DNA of 64,000 nucleotides from NCBI GenBank assembly GCA_016839165.1, contig CP069300.1, forward strand, positions 4,216,001-4,280,000, read 5' to 3'. This stretch comes from Bradyrhizobium sp. PSBB068. Its GTDB lineage: Bacteria > Pseudomonadota > Alphaproteobacteria > Rhizobiales > Xanthobacteraceae. The notes under the pieces are model-generated. The model had not been told where the DNA came from, ran no database searches, and saw only the letters and a program-made list of their open reading frames with translations. Positions 17,527-25,647 of this stretch are shown here, in pieces. A program made the position numbers and the translations under genes. Positions within the stretch are counted from its first letter, which is position 1. Each line of letters opens with the position of its first letter.

Positions 17527-17569
17527 ATGGGCCGTTCTAAGCCGGATTGTCGCACCCGGATGGCCAGAA

Positions 17570-17598
17570 TTGACACTGGAACCGGGCAAATCTAGCTT
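17570..17598 (+). promoter_or_regulatory. Promoter of the ABC substrate-binding protein gene
   Basis: A consensus TTGACA is followed after 17 bases by TAGCTT on the plus strand. The -10 match is weak (3 of 6), but the second operator overlaps its end and the spacing to the ATG at 17642 is reasonable. Confidence 0.55.
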
Positions 17599-17609
17599 TG
17601 TCGGACAAA
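17597..17609. promoter_or_regulatory. GntR operator, copy 2
   Basis: TTTGTCGGACAAA, identical to copy 1 with centres 111 bases apart, overlapping the -10/+1 region of the plus-strand promoter and lying 33 bases before the binding-protein ATG. Confidence 0.75.
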
Positions 17610-17641
17610 CCGATAAGAACATCCTGGGAGGACGCATCACC

Positions 17642-18847
17642 ATGAAATCCATCGCCACGAGTCTATCCGCCGCCGGCCTGCTCGCCGCAGTGCTGGCGGG
17701 GCCCGCGCTCGCACAACAGACGCCGCTCAAGATCGGCGTGCTGACCGATTTCCAGTCGGTCTATTCCGACATCGGCGGCGCCGGGAATGTCGAGGCCACC
17801 AAGATGGCGATCGAGGAGTTCGGCGGCTCGATATTCGGCAAGCCGATCGAGCTCGTCACCGCCGACGCCCTCAACAAGGCCAACGTCGCCGCCACCATCA
17901 CCCGCAAATGGTACGAGGCCGAGAATGTCGACATGATCATCGACATGCCGACCTCGGCGACCGCGCTCGCCGGCATGGAGATGTCGAAGCAGTTTGAGAA
18001 GATCATGATCGTGACGGACGCGGCGAGCTCCGACATCACCGGAAAATCCTGCTCGCCCTACACGCTGCACTGGACCTACGACACCTACGCCAACGCCCAC
18101 ACCGTCGGCAGCGCGATCGTGAAGAACGGCGGCGACACCTGGTTCTTCATCACCGCCGACTATGTGTTCGGCCATTCCATCGAGCGCGACACCGGCGACG
18201 TGGTCCGCGCGGCCGGCGGCAAGGTGCTCGGCAGCGCGCGGCATCCGCTCAATACGCCGGACTTCTCCTCATTCCTGCTGCAGGCGCAGTCGTCCAAGGC
18301 CAAGATCGTCGGCCTCGCCAATGGCGGCGGCGACACCATCAACGCGATCAAGCAGGCCGCCGAATTCGGCATCGTCGCGGGCGGGCAGAATCTCGCCGGC
18401 ATCGTGATGTTCATCTCCGACATCCACAGCCTCGGGCTGAAGCTCGCGCAGGGCCTGATCATCACCGAGGCCTATTACTGGGACCTCAACGACCGCACCC
18501 GCGCCTTCGGCAAGCGCTTCTTCGAGCGCATGAAGCGGATGCCGACCATGAACCAGGCCGCGACCTACAGCGCCACACTGCACTACCTCAACGCGGTCAA
18601 GGCCGCCGGCACCAAGGAGACCAAGCCCGTGCTGGCGAAGATGCGCGCCACTCCAGTGCGCGACGCCTTCACCGACAATGGCGTGGTGCGCGAGGACGGC
18701 CGCATGGTGCATTCGATGTTCCTGTTCGAGGTCAAGAAACCCGAGGAATCGAAGGCGCCGTGGGATTACTACAAGGTGCTCGCCGAGGTACCCGGCGACC
18801 AGGCATTCCGGCCGCTCAAGGACGGTGGCTGCCCGCTGATCAAGTAA
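17642..18847 (+). CDS. ABC transporter substrate-binding protein, branched-chain amino acid (HAAT) type
   Basis: Starting at the ATG at 17642 (GGGAGG upstream) the product is 401 aa with a clear Sec signal peptide (MKSIATSLSAAGLLAAVLAG..ALA, cleavage before QQTPLKIGV). The mature part has the type I periplasmic-binding fold of LivJ-like proteins: LKIGVLTDFQSVYSDIGG, later DMIIDMPTSATALAG and the TWFFITADYVFGHSIERD segment. Such proteins often bind aromatic or other organic acids instead of amino acids. No permease or ATPase gene is adjacent, so it either uses components encoded elsewhere or is an orphan. It is divergent from gntR and probably co-regulated with the acyl-CoA synthetase, which suggests uptake followed by CoA activation of the same acid. 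Confidence 0.92.
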   Translation: MKSIATSLSAAGLLAAVLAGPALAQQTPLKIGVLTDFQSVYSDIGGAGNVEATKMAIEEFGGSIFGKPIELVTADALNKANVAATITRKWYEAENVDMIIDMPTSATALAGMEMSKQFEKIMIVTDAASSDITGKSCSPYTLHWTYDTYANAHTVGSAIVKNGGDTWFFITADYVFGHSIERDTGDVVRAAGGKVLGSARHPLNTPDFSSFLLQAQSSKAKIVGLANGGGDTINAIKQAAEFGIVAGGQNLAGIVMFISDIHSLGLKLAQGLIITEAYYWDLNDRTRAFGKRFFERMKRMPTMNQAATYSATLHYLNAVKAAGTKETKPVLAKMRATPVRDAFTDNGVVREDGRMVHSMFLFEVKKPEESKAPWDYYKVLAEVPGDQAFRPLKDGGCPLIK

Positions 18848-18860
18848 CTGAAAATGATCA

Positions 18861-18885
18861 TGGCCGGGGTCCAGGACCTCGGCCA
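18861..18885. terminator. Hairpin between the binding-protein gene and tRNA-Trp
   Basis: A nearly perfect 25-base inverted repeat (TGGCCGGGGTCC / GGACCTCGGCCA) lies 13 bases past the binding-protein stop and 26 bases beyond the tRNA 3' end on the opposite strand. It could stop both convergent transcripts, although no T-run is evident. Confidence 0.5.
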
Positions 18886-18911
18886 AGGCATTCAAATTGT
18901 TGGCTAAAAGC

Positions 18912-18987
18912 TGGCAGGAGTGGCAGGGCTCGAACCTGCGACCCCCGGTTTTGGAGACCGGTGCTCTACCAATTGAGCTACACTCCT
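18912..18987 (-). tRNA. tRNA-Trp (anticodon CCA)
   Basis: On the minus strand the 76 bases fold as a cloverleaf: acceptor AGGAGTG pairs with CACTCCT, the D arm holds AGCTCAATTGGTAGAGCA-type sequence, the anticodon loop CTCCAAA gives CCA, the T arm contains GGTTCGAGCC, and the CCA end is encoded at 18914-18912. In related genomes tRNA-Trp usually lies just upstream of secE; here about 4 kb of catabolic genes separate them. Confidence 0.97.
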
Positions 18988-19168
18988 GCAGGGAACCGGC
19001 GTCGCCGCCGGTTCGCGCCGTTTCAAGCACAGGGCATGGCCGGTTTGCAAGGGCGAAGCGGCGAACCTTCTGTTCATTGCAAAACTTCTGCGCCAGACTT
19101 CAGCCATCACTCCAAGATCACCTCATTGCCGGCGCTCCGCCGCAAGAATCAAGAACCAGGGAGAGACC

Positions 19169-20392
19169 ATGAACGCTCAAACCGCCACCAAGCACTCCGC
19201 CACCCAGACCACCCCGTCCCTCCCGCTCGCCAAACCCGAATCGATCGGACTGTCGGGCGCGCGGCTGCAGGCATTGTCCGACACCTTCAAGCGCGAGGTC
19301 GACAAGGGAACCGCGCCCGGCTTCACGGTGCTGGTGGCGCGGCGCGGCCAGATCGGCTGGTTCGACGCGATCGGCCGGCAGAGCCCGACCGCCGCGGCGC
19401 CGATGACGCATGACACGATCTTCCGCATCTTCTCGATGACCAAGCCGATCGTCTCGGTCGGTATCATGCAGCTGCTGGAGGACGGCCACTTCCTGCTCAA
19501 CGACCCCGTCGCGAAATTCATCCCCGAATTCGCCGAGACCAAGGTCGGCGTCGAGCATAACGGCAAGCTCGAGCTGGTCCCCGTGCAGCGGCAGATGACG
19601 ATCCAGGACCTGCTGCGCCACACCTCCGGCTTGACGTATGACCACACCGGCAACGGCCCGGTGCAGGAGCTCTACAAGCAGTCGCGGCTGCGCAGCCGCA
19701 AGATCACCAATGCCGAGCACGCCACCATGCTCGCCGCCATGCCGCTGGTCTGCCAGCCCGGCGCCGAGTGGAACTACAGCCGCTCCACCGACATCCTCGG
19801 CCGCATCATCGAAGTCGTCAGCGGCAAGACGCTCGGCGCGTTCCTCACTGAGCGCATCCTCTCACCGCTGCAGATGAACGAGACCGCCTTCCATACCCCG
19901 GAAGCCAATGCCGGCCGGCTGGCCGAGGCGTTTGCCAACGATCCCTGGAGCAACGAGAAGGTGCAGCTGTTCAACATGCTGGAGAAGCCGGCGATGGAAT
20001 CCGGCGGCGGCGGCCTAGTGTCGACCACGATGGACTATGCCCGCTTCGCGCAGATGCTGCTCAATGGCGGATCGCTCGACGGCACCAGGATCATCGGCCG
20101 CAAGACGCTCGAATTCATGGCCTCCGATCACCTTGGTGCCGGCGTCAAGATCCAAGGCACGCTGGTGTCGCCGGGCCACAGTTTCGGCCTCGGCTTCGCC
20201 GTGCGTATGCAGCAGGGCATCGCGCCGTTCTCCGGCTCGGTCGGCCAGTACTTCTGGAGCGGCATGGCCGGCACGTTCTTCTGGATCGATCCGCACGAAG
20301 ACCTGATCGCGGTGTTCATGATGCAGGGCCCGGGCCAGCGCGAATACACCCGCTCGCTGGTGCGCAACGGAGTGTATGCGGCTGTGGAGTGA
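19169..20392 (+). CDS. Serine hydrolase of the class C beta-lactamase / esterase family
   Basis: The 407-aa protein begins with ATG after AGGGAGAG. It carries the SxxK nucleophile motif as SMTKPIVSVG (about residue 90), the YxN-like second motif as WNYSRSTDILG, and a C-terminal HSFGLGFAVR segment in place of the KTG motif. These features are shared by class C beta-lactamases, D-aminopeptidases and EstB-type esterases; there is no signal peptide, so a cytoplasmic esterase or transesterase is more likely than a periplasmic beta-lactamase. It stands alone, convergent with the downstream SDR gene. Confidence 0.88.
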   Translation: MNAQTATKHSATQTTPSLPLAKPESIGLSGARLQALSDTFKREVDKGTAPGFTVLVARRGQIGWFDAIGRQSPTAAAPMTHDTIFRIFSMTKPIVSVGIMQLLEDGHFLLNDPVAKFIPEFAETKVGVEHNGKLELVPVQRQMTIQDLLRHTSGLTYDHTGNGPVQELYKQSRLRSRKITNAEHATMLAAMPLVCQPGAEWNYSRSTDILGRIIEVVSGKTLGAFLTERILSPLQMNETAFHTPEANAGRLAEAFANDPWSNEKVQLFNMLEKPAMESGGGGLVSTTMDYARFAQMLLNGGSLDGTRIIGRKTLEFMASDHLGAGVKIQGTLVSPGHSFGLGFAVRMQQGIAPFSGSVGQYFWSGMAGTFFWIDPHEDLIAVFMMQGPGQREYTRSLVRNGVYAAVE

Positions 20393-20410
20393 GGCCATTT
20401 GCTGCTCGAG

Positions 20411-20443
20411 ATCCCGGGTTCGCGCTAACGCGCGCCCCGGGAT
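20411..20443. repeat. Palindromic repeat / bidirectional terminator-like element
   Basis: ATCCCGGG and CCCGGGAT form an inverted repeat around a CGC/GCG-rich centre, followed at 20444-20456 by a second small stem (GACGC / GCGTC). It sits exactly between two convergent genes. Its wording resembles a common bradyrhizobial intergenic repeat. Confidence 0.5.
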
Positions 20444-20454
20444 GACGCTTCGCG

Positions 20455-21222
20455 TCAGCTGATCGTCGCGCCGCCGTCGATCACCACGGTCTGGCCGGTC
20501 ATGAAGTCACCGGCGCGTGAACCCATGAACACGGCGGCGCCCGCGATCTCGTCCGGCACGCCGATGCGCAGCAGTGGCGAGCGCGCGGTCGAGGCCTTCA
20601 GATTGTCCGGATTGTCCCACAGCGCCTTGGCGAAGTCGGTCTTGATCAGGCCCGGCGCGATGCAGTTCACGCGGATATTGTGCTTGCCGTACTCGCAGGC
20701 GAGGTTGCGCGCGAGCTGCATGTCGGCGGCCTTCGAGATCGCGTAGGCTCCGAGGATGGTCGAGCCCTTCAGGCCACCGATCGAGGACACGATGATGATG
20801 GAGCCATCCTTGCGCTCAATCATCTGCGGCACCACCATCGAGATCAGCCAGTTGTTGGCGACGATGTTGTTGTCGAGGATCTTGCGGAACTGATCGTCGG
20901 AGATGCCGGCGAGCGGGCCATAGTAGGGATTGGATGCCGCGTTGCAGACCAGCACATCGATCTTGCCGAAGGCACGGTTGCTCTCGTCCACGAGGTTCTG
21001 CAGGTTTTCCTTCGAGGAGATGTTGGCTGCGATCGCGACCGCGGTGCCCTTGCCGTAGCTGGTGTTGATCTCCTTGGCCACCTCTTCGCAGACATCGGCC
21101 TTGCGCGAGGAGATCACGACCTTGGCGCCGTGCTCGGCCATCCGCTCGGCGATCGCGCGTCCGATGCCGCGCGTCGAGCCGGTGATGACGGCGACTTTTC
21201 CCTTCATGTCGAACAAGGTCAT
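20455..21222 (-). CDS. Short-chain dehydrogenase/reductase (SDR)
   Basis: The 255-aa protein is a classical SDR: TGxxxGxG motif as ITGSTRGIGRAIAERM, NNAG-like motif as VCNAASNP, catalytic Ser in IIVSSIGGLKG and the YxxxK pair as YAISKAAD, then the C-terminal GQTVVIDGGATIS. It uses NAD(H) or NADP(H) to interconvert alcohols and ketones, possibly a 3-hydroxyacyl substrate. The replacement of Gly by Ser in the NNAG motif is seen in some family members. ATG is preceded by GGGAGAG. Confidence 0.93.
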   Translation of the reverse strand: MTLFDMKGKVAVITGSTRGIGRAIAERMAEHGAKVVISSRKADVCEEVAKEINTSYGKGTAVAIAANISSKENLQNLVDESNRAFGKIDVLVCNAASNPYYGPLAGISDDQFRKILDNNIVANNWLISMVVPQMIERKDGSIIIVSSIGGLKGSTILGAYAISKAADMQLARNLACEYGKHNIRVNCIAPGLIKTDFAKALWDNPDNLKASTARSPLLRIGVPDEIAGAAVFMGSRAGDFMTGQTVVIDGGATIS

Positions 21223-21296
21223 GGTTCTCTCCCTGATGTAAGGCGTTTGAATTCTGCGTTGAGCTTAGGCAGTGGTTGTGTGTTGCGATAGCGCCA

Positions 21297-22004
21297 TCAC
21301 GCAAGCTTGCTCGCCGGCCTGACTTCCGGTCCGGCCGGCTGATGCATCGCGGCGTGTCGGGGATCGGCAATCCACGGCTGCTGGTTCACCATCGGCAGCC
21401 GCCAGGTCGACAGGCCGACGCCTGCGATGTGATCGAGCCGCGTCACCGAGACGTTATCGACGTCGAAGGACAATCCGCGATCCGGCTGGCCGCCGAGTGC
21501 AAGGCCGACCGCGGCGCGGATCACGCCGCCATGGCCGACCGCGATGATGTTCCTGCCCGCTTCCGCAGCCGTGATCCGCACGATCGTGCGGCAGACCCGC
21601 GTGTAGAGATCCATGAAACTCTCGCCGCCCGGCGCGGGCTCATTGACGTCGGCAAACCAGCTCCTGCCGGGCGGCTGGCTCGCGAGCAGCGCGGCGCGGT
21701 TCATGCCCTGCCATCGGCCGAGATGCTGCTCGGCGAAGTCGCGCTCCTGCGTCATGCTGGCCGGCTTCGGATAGCCGGCGGCCCAGATCGCCTCCGCGGT
21801 CTTGTGCGTGCGCTTGAGATTGCTCGAATACCAGACAGCATCGCGCGGCAGCATCTTGGCGACCGCCTCGAACACTTCGACATCGCCGGTGTCGCAGTCG
21901 ATGTCCTCCTGCCCGTAGATGTTGCCGCCGTCGCTGCGTACCGGCGCGTGGCGGACCCACCACCAGCGCGTCACCGTCACGACAGGCCTGTCTGGATTGG
22001 ACAT
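21297..22004 (-). CDS. Histidine phosphatase family protein (phosphoglycerate-mutase-like)
   Basis: The 235-aa protein has the catalytic motif as WVRHAPV (RHA in place of the usual RHG), a second conserved Arg in YSSNLKRTHKTA, a Glu in RDFAEQHLGRWQG and the second catalytic His in IAVGHGGVIRAAVG. Members dephosphorylate small phosphorylated metabolites; CobC-like or sugar-phosphate phosphatases look similar. No cobalamin genes are nearby, so the substrate is open. It ends close to the SDR start on the same strand. Confidence 0.88.
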   Translation of the reverse strand: MSNPDRPVVTVTRWWWVRHAPVRSDGGNIYGQEDIDCDTGDVEVFEAVAKMLPRDAVWYSSNLKRTHKTAEAIWAAGYPKPASMTQERDFAEQHLGRWQGMNRAALLASQPPGRSWFADVNEPAPGGESFMDLYTRVCRTIVRITAAEAGRNIIAVGHGGVIRAAVGLALGGQPDRGLSFDVDNVSVTRLDHIAGVGLSTWRLPMVNQQPWIADPRHAAMHQPAGPEVRPASKLA

Positions 22005-22143
22005 CGGATGAGCCCTTCAATAGTGTCCCGTCACGCTGTACGTCACGCCGCACATCGTCTCAAGTGCTTCTGACGTTTGAAATTTTGTTTGAATTCCGTC
22101 GCGCGGCAGGCGTGCCACGGATCATGTGAACAGGGAGAAAAAC

Positions 22144-22941
22144 GTGACCAAGAACTTGGGCCGCCTCGAAGGCAAATCCGTCATCATCACCGGCGCGGGC
22201 AGCGGCATCGGCCGCGCGGCCTCGCTGCTGTTCACCAAGGAAGGCGCCAAGCTGATCGCAGTCGATCGCACCGACGGCGTCAACGAGACCGCCAAGCTGG
22301 TGCGCGATGCCGGCGGCACGGTCGAAGCCGTCACTGCGGACGCAGGATCGGAGAGCGACGTGAAGGCGTTCATCGAGAAGGCGGTTTCGAAGTACGGCAA
22401 GCTCGATGCGATCTGGGCCAATGCCGGCGTCAGCGGCGGCCTCGTTCCGCTCGCCGACCAGACTCCGGAACATTGGCAGGAGGTGCTGCGCGTCAATCTG
22501 ATCGGCCCGTTCCTCGCGATCAAGCATTCGATCCCGCACATGACCAAGCAGGGCTTCGGCTCGATCATCCTTACCGCATCGGTTGCGGGCCTGAAGGCCG
22601 GCGCCAGCGGACATCCTTACGGCGCAAGCAAGGCCGGCGTCATCAGCCTGGTGCAGACCACCGCCTACTCGCTCTCCGGCACCGGCGTGCGCGTCAACGC
22701 GGTGTGCCCGGGCCTGATCGAGACCGGCATGACCAAGCCGGTGTTCGACCGCGCCAAGGAGCGCGGCACCCAGGACAAGATCGGCCAGCTCAATCCGTTG
22801 AAGCGCCCCGGCCAGCCGCACGAGCTCGCCGCGATGGGACTGTTTTTGGCGAGCGACGAAGCGTCCTATGTCAACGGCCAGGCCATCCCTGTCGACGGCG
22901 GCCTGACGGCGTCGATGCCGTATACGGGCAAGCCGATTTAG
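22144..22941 (+). CDS. Short-chain dehydrogenase/reductase (SDR)
   Basis: I choose the GTG at 22144, preceded by AGGGAGA, giving 265 aa; a further in-frame GTG at 22126 lies before the Shine-Dalgarno sequence. Motifs: IITGAGSGIGRAAS, the WANAGVSGG version of NNAG, catalytic Ser in IILTASVAGLKAG, YGASKAG (YxxxK) and the C-terminal GQAIPVDGGLTAS. It is a classical NAD(P)-dependent oxidoreductase divergent from the phosphatase gene, with substrate unknown. Confidence 0.92.
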   Translation: MTKNLGRLEGKSVIITGAGSGIGRAASLLFTKEGAKLIAVDRTDGVNETAKLVRDAGGTVEAVTADAGSESDVKAFIEKAVSKYGKLDAIWANAGVSGGLVPLADQTPEHWQEVLRVNLIGPFLAIKHSIPHMTKQGFGSIILTASVAGLKAGASGHPYGASKAGVISLVQTTAYSLSGTGVRVNAVCPGLIETGMTKPVFDRAKERGTQDKIGQLNPLKRPGQPHELAAMGLFLASDEASYVNGQAIPVDGGLTASMPYTGKPI

Positions 22942-23010
22942 CAACGCTGCTCGCCTTTCGCGGAACGGCGAGGTTTGCGTTGGCGCGATGACGCCGCCAC
23001 ATCCACCACT

Positions 23011-23130
23011 GTCGTCCCGGCGAAGGCCGGGACCCATAAGCCGCGGCAGGTGTGGTGGAAAGGACACGTCGTTCCAGCGTCGTTCAACAATGACCATCGG
23101 TGGTTGGGTCCCTGCTTTCGCAGGGACGAC
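23011..23130. repeat. Composite inverted repeat (about 120 bp) of bradyrhizobial interspersed type
   Basis: Two 26-base arms, GTCGTCCCGGCGAAGGCCGG.. at the left and ..CCTGCTTTCGCAGGGACGAC at the right, are inverted copies of each other differing at a few sites; each arm is itself a small hairpin. They enclose about 68 bases of unique sequence. This form is familiar from many rhizobial intergenic regions. The rest of the 22942-23355 gap has no gene I can support. Confidence 0.75.
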
Positions 23131-23355
23131 GATGAGGATGGGTTCTCGATTCATCGTCTCGCATCGCGCGGTGCCATCACCTCGCGAAAGCGGGTGATCC
23201 ACCCCGGCGCGCCGAAGCTTCAACGGAGGCGGCAAGCCGGGCGATGACAGCTGAGGATGTAACGGTCCGAATATTGCCTGGCCTCGGCGCGCAAACGAAC
23301 TGTTATAGTTCCCTGGCAGGATCGCCCCCTCACCCCCCTCGCAAACGAACAGGCC

Positions 23356-24525
23356 ATGCAAAATCAACGACCCGACCGTATCCGCAAGCTGTTGGCCGAC
23401 CTCGTCGCGTTCGACACCGTCAGCGACCGCAGCAATTTGCCACTGATCGATTACATCGAGCGCTATCTCGCTTCGCTCGGCGTCAGCGGCCAGCGAATCG
23501 TGGATGACACCGGGCAGAAATCCTCGCTGTGGGTCACGATCGGCCCGCAAGACAAGGCAGGCCTGGTTCTGTCGGGGCACACCGACGTCGTGCCGGTCGC
23601 GGGACAGGACTGGACCCACAACCCGTTTGAATTGGTCGAGCGCGACGGAAAGCTGTACGGCCGCGGCACCACCGACATGAAGGGCTTTGTCGCGGTCTGT
23701 CTCGCTATGGTGCCGGAGATGGTCGAGGTCAACCTGAAGACGCCGATCCATCTTGCGATCTCCTATGACGAGGAGGTCGGCTGCGTCGGTGTCCGTCCGA
23801 TGCTGCGCGAGGTCGCGCGCAAGAGCGTGAAGCCGCTCGGCTGCTTCGTCGGCGAGCCGACCCGGATGCAGGTGATCATCGGCCACAAGGGCAAGCACGG
23901 CGTGCGCGCCACGTTCCGCGGGCTCGCCCGCCACTCCTCGATCGCGCCCGACGGCGTCAACGCGATCGAGTATGCGGCCGACCTGATCACCGAGATTCGC
24001 CGCCGCGCGGCCTTGCTCGTGGTGGATGCCGAGCGAGACAGCCTCTACGACGTCCCGCACTCGACCCTGCTCACCAGCATCGTCCGCGGCGGCGCCGCGC
24101 TGAACATCGTTCCCGACCAATGCGTGGTGGAATTCGAATGCCGCGGCATCGGGATCACCGAGTCCAGAGAGGTGACGGACGCGATCGTCGCCTGGGCCAA
24201 GGCCGAGGTCGAGCCGAAGATGCGCGCGCGGTACCCGGACTGCGGCATCGATTTCGAGGAAATCCTCGACTATCCCGCGCTCGATACCGCCGCCGACGCC
24301 CCGATCGTCACGCTCGCCAAGCAATTCGCCGGTCGCAACGACCACGCCAAGGTCGCGTTCGGCACCGAGGCCAGCCTGTTCACCAGCATGGCGGACGTGC
24401 CGTCGGTGGTGGTCGGCCCCGGCGGGATCGCGCAGGCGCATACGCCGGACGAATTCGTCGAAATGTCGCAGCTCGAGGCGTGCGGGGATTTCGTCGCGCG
24501 GCTGATCGCGCATTGCGCGAAGTGA
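23356..24525 (+). CDS. argE: Acetylornithine deacetylase-like M20 metallohydrolase
   Basis: The 389-aa protein belongs to peptidase family M20. The first metal motif is SGHTDVVPV (His ligand plus Asp), followed by GRGTTDMKGF (bridging Asp), DEEVGCVG (catalytic Glu-Glu) and the dimerisation domain with GLARHSSI; the last metal-ligand His is in GIAQAHTPDEF. It matches rhizobial ArgE, which releases acetate from N2-acetylornithine in arginine synthesis. Many alphaproteobacteria use ArgJ instead, and M20 paralogs act on other N-acyl compounds, so the symbol is probable but not proven. Confidence 0.85.
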   Translation: MQNQRPDRIRKLLADLVAFDTVSDRSNLPLIDYIERYLASLGVSGQRIVDDTGQKSSLWVTIGPQDKAGLVLSGHTDVVPVAGQDWTHNPFELVERDGKLYGRGTTDMKGFVAVCLAMVPEMVEVNLKTPIHLAISYDEEVGCVGVRPMLREVARKSVKPLGCFVGEPTRMQVIIGHKGKHGVRATFRGLARHSSIAPDGVNAIEYAADLITEIRRRAALLVVDAERDSLYDVPHSTLLTSIVRGGAALNIVPDQCVVEFECRGIGITESREVTDAIVAWAKAEVEPKMRARYPDCGIDFEEILDYPALDTAADAPIVTLAKQFAGRNDHAKVAFGTEASLFTSMADVPSVVVGPGGIAQAHTPDEFVEMSQLEACGDFVARLIAHCAK

Positions 24526-24534
24526 GGCTGCCAA

Positions 24535-24573
24535 TTGTAGGGCGGATTAGCCGAAGTGTAATCCGCCCTACAA
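24535..24573. repeat. Perfect 15-bp inverted repeat, terminator-like
   Basis: TTGTAGGGCGGATTA and TAATCCGCCCTACAA are perfect inverted copies around a 9-base centre. The element fills the gap between the convergent argE and EamA genes. Related palindromes occur in many proteobacterial genomes as mobile REP-like units; here it may stop transcription in both directions. Confidence 0.7.
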
Positions 24574-24578
24574 GCTAT

Positions 24579-25493
24579 TCACAGCCCATCCGGCGGCAGG
24601 CCCGGACCTGTCGCGGCCGGGCGAAGCTTGTCGCGCTTGCGCTCGCGGTAGAAGGCGTAGAGGCCGGAGGCGACGATGATCGTGGCACCCGCGAGCATCG
24701 CGCCGTCGGGCTTGTGGCCGAAGGTGAGATAGCCTGTCAGCATCGCCCATAGCAGCGCGGTGTAGCGGAACGGCGCCACCGCCGAGATGTCGCCGGTGCG
24801 CAGCGACACGATGATGCACTGATAGCCGATCAGGATCAGCACCGCGGCAAATGTAAGCAGGCCGAGCGCCTGGCCGGACGGCGGCCGCCAGCCGCCGAGC
24901 GGCACCAGCACGGCGGCGCCCGCGGTCGTCACCGTCACGGTCGTCAGCAGCGTGATGAACACGGTCGGCAGGTCCTTCGGGATGCGCCGGGTGGCGAGAT
25001 CGCGCACCGTGCAGAAGCCGACCGACGCCAGCGCCAGCAGCGCGGCCTGGTTGAAGCCTTCCGCGCCGGGCCGGACGATGACCAGCACGCCGATGAAGCC
25101 GGCCGCGATCGCCAGCCAGCGCCGCCAGCCGACCGGCTCGCCGAACACCAGCGCAGCGCCCAGCGTGATGACCAGCGGCAGCGCCTGGAAGATCGCCGAG
25201 GCGTTGGCGAGCGGGATTTGCGAGATCGCCGACAGATAGGTCAGCGTGCCGCCGATCTCGCCGATCACGCGCAAGCCGACCGGCCAGATCAACAGCGCGC
25301 CGAAACTGCGCAGGGCGTCGCGGTACCAGGCTAGTGCCGCGACCAGCACCATCGCGACCACGCCGCGGACCAGCAAGATCTCCCCGATGTTGAGCTCCGC
25401 CGACACCGCCTTGGTGATGGTGTCGTTGGCCGTGAAGGTGGCCATGGCAGCAGCCATGAACAGGCTGCCGCGAAGATTCGAGGAAAGGGGCAA
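24579..25493 (-). CDS. EamA/DMT-family transporter
   Basis: The 304-aa protein has about ten hydrophobic segments in two repeated halves, as in drug/metabolite (EamA) exporters, and ends in a charged tail (YRERKRDKLRP). The most upstream start is TTG at 25493; a shorter version from an internal ATG would lose part of the first helix, so the TTG is preferred with some doubt. Substrate unknown; family members export amino acids, nucleosides or other metabolites. It is not obviously in an operon with its neighbours. Confidence 0.87.
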   Translation of the reverse strand: MPLSSNLRGSLFMAAAMATFTANDTITKAVSAELNIGEILLVRGVVAMVLVAALAWYRDALRSFGALLIWPVGLRVIGEIGGTLTYLSAISQIPLANASAIFQALPLVITLGAALVFGEPVGWRRWLAIAAGFIGVLVIVRPGAEGFNQAALLALASVGFCTVRDLATRRIPKDLPTVFITLLTTVTVTTAGAAVLVPLGGWRPPSGQALGLLTFAAVLILIGYQCIIVSLRTGDISAVAPFRYTALLWAMLTGYLTFGHKPDGAMLAGATIIVASGLYAFYRERKRDKLRPAATGPGLPPDGL

Positions 25494-25647
25494 GATGAAA
25501 TTGTCCGATCAGGACCAGGCGGGCGTTGACCGGATGGACTTGCCAAAGCGGCGCTGCGAACTCAAATCACAGATGGCTACAATACGGAAACATGCCGCAT
25601 CTCGCAGTTGCGGCGCGAGCCCTGTGGGATCGCGCCGCGTTCTCAGA

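Noticed and set aside
16702..17730. A longer 342-aa GntR protein starting inside the divergent binding-protein gene
   Set aside because: The extra N-terminus would cross both promoters and operators and has no homology; the GTG at 17466 has a Shine-Dalgarno sequence and gives a normal family length.
18988..19168. A possible integration site next to tRNA-Trp
   Set aside because: No integrase gene and no repeat of the tRNA end were seen on either side.
23011..23130. The two-arm repeat as a CRISPR or transposon end
   Set aside because: There are only two arms, inverted and not direct, with no spacers of constant length and no transposase frame between them.
22060..24534. An 824-codon minus-strand frame
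   Set aside because: It runs antisense through the SDR, the interspersed repeat and argE; the sense proteins are unmistakable.
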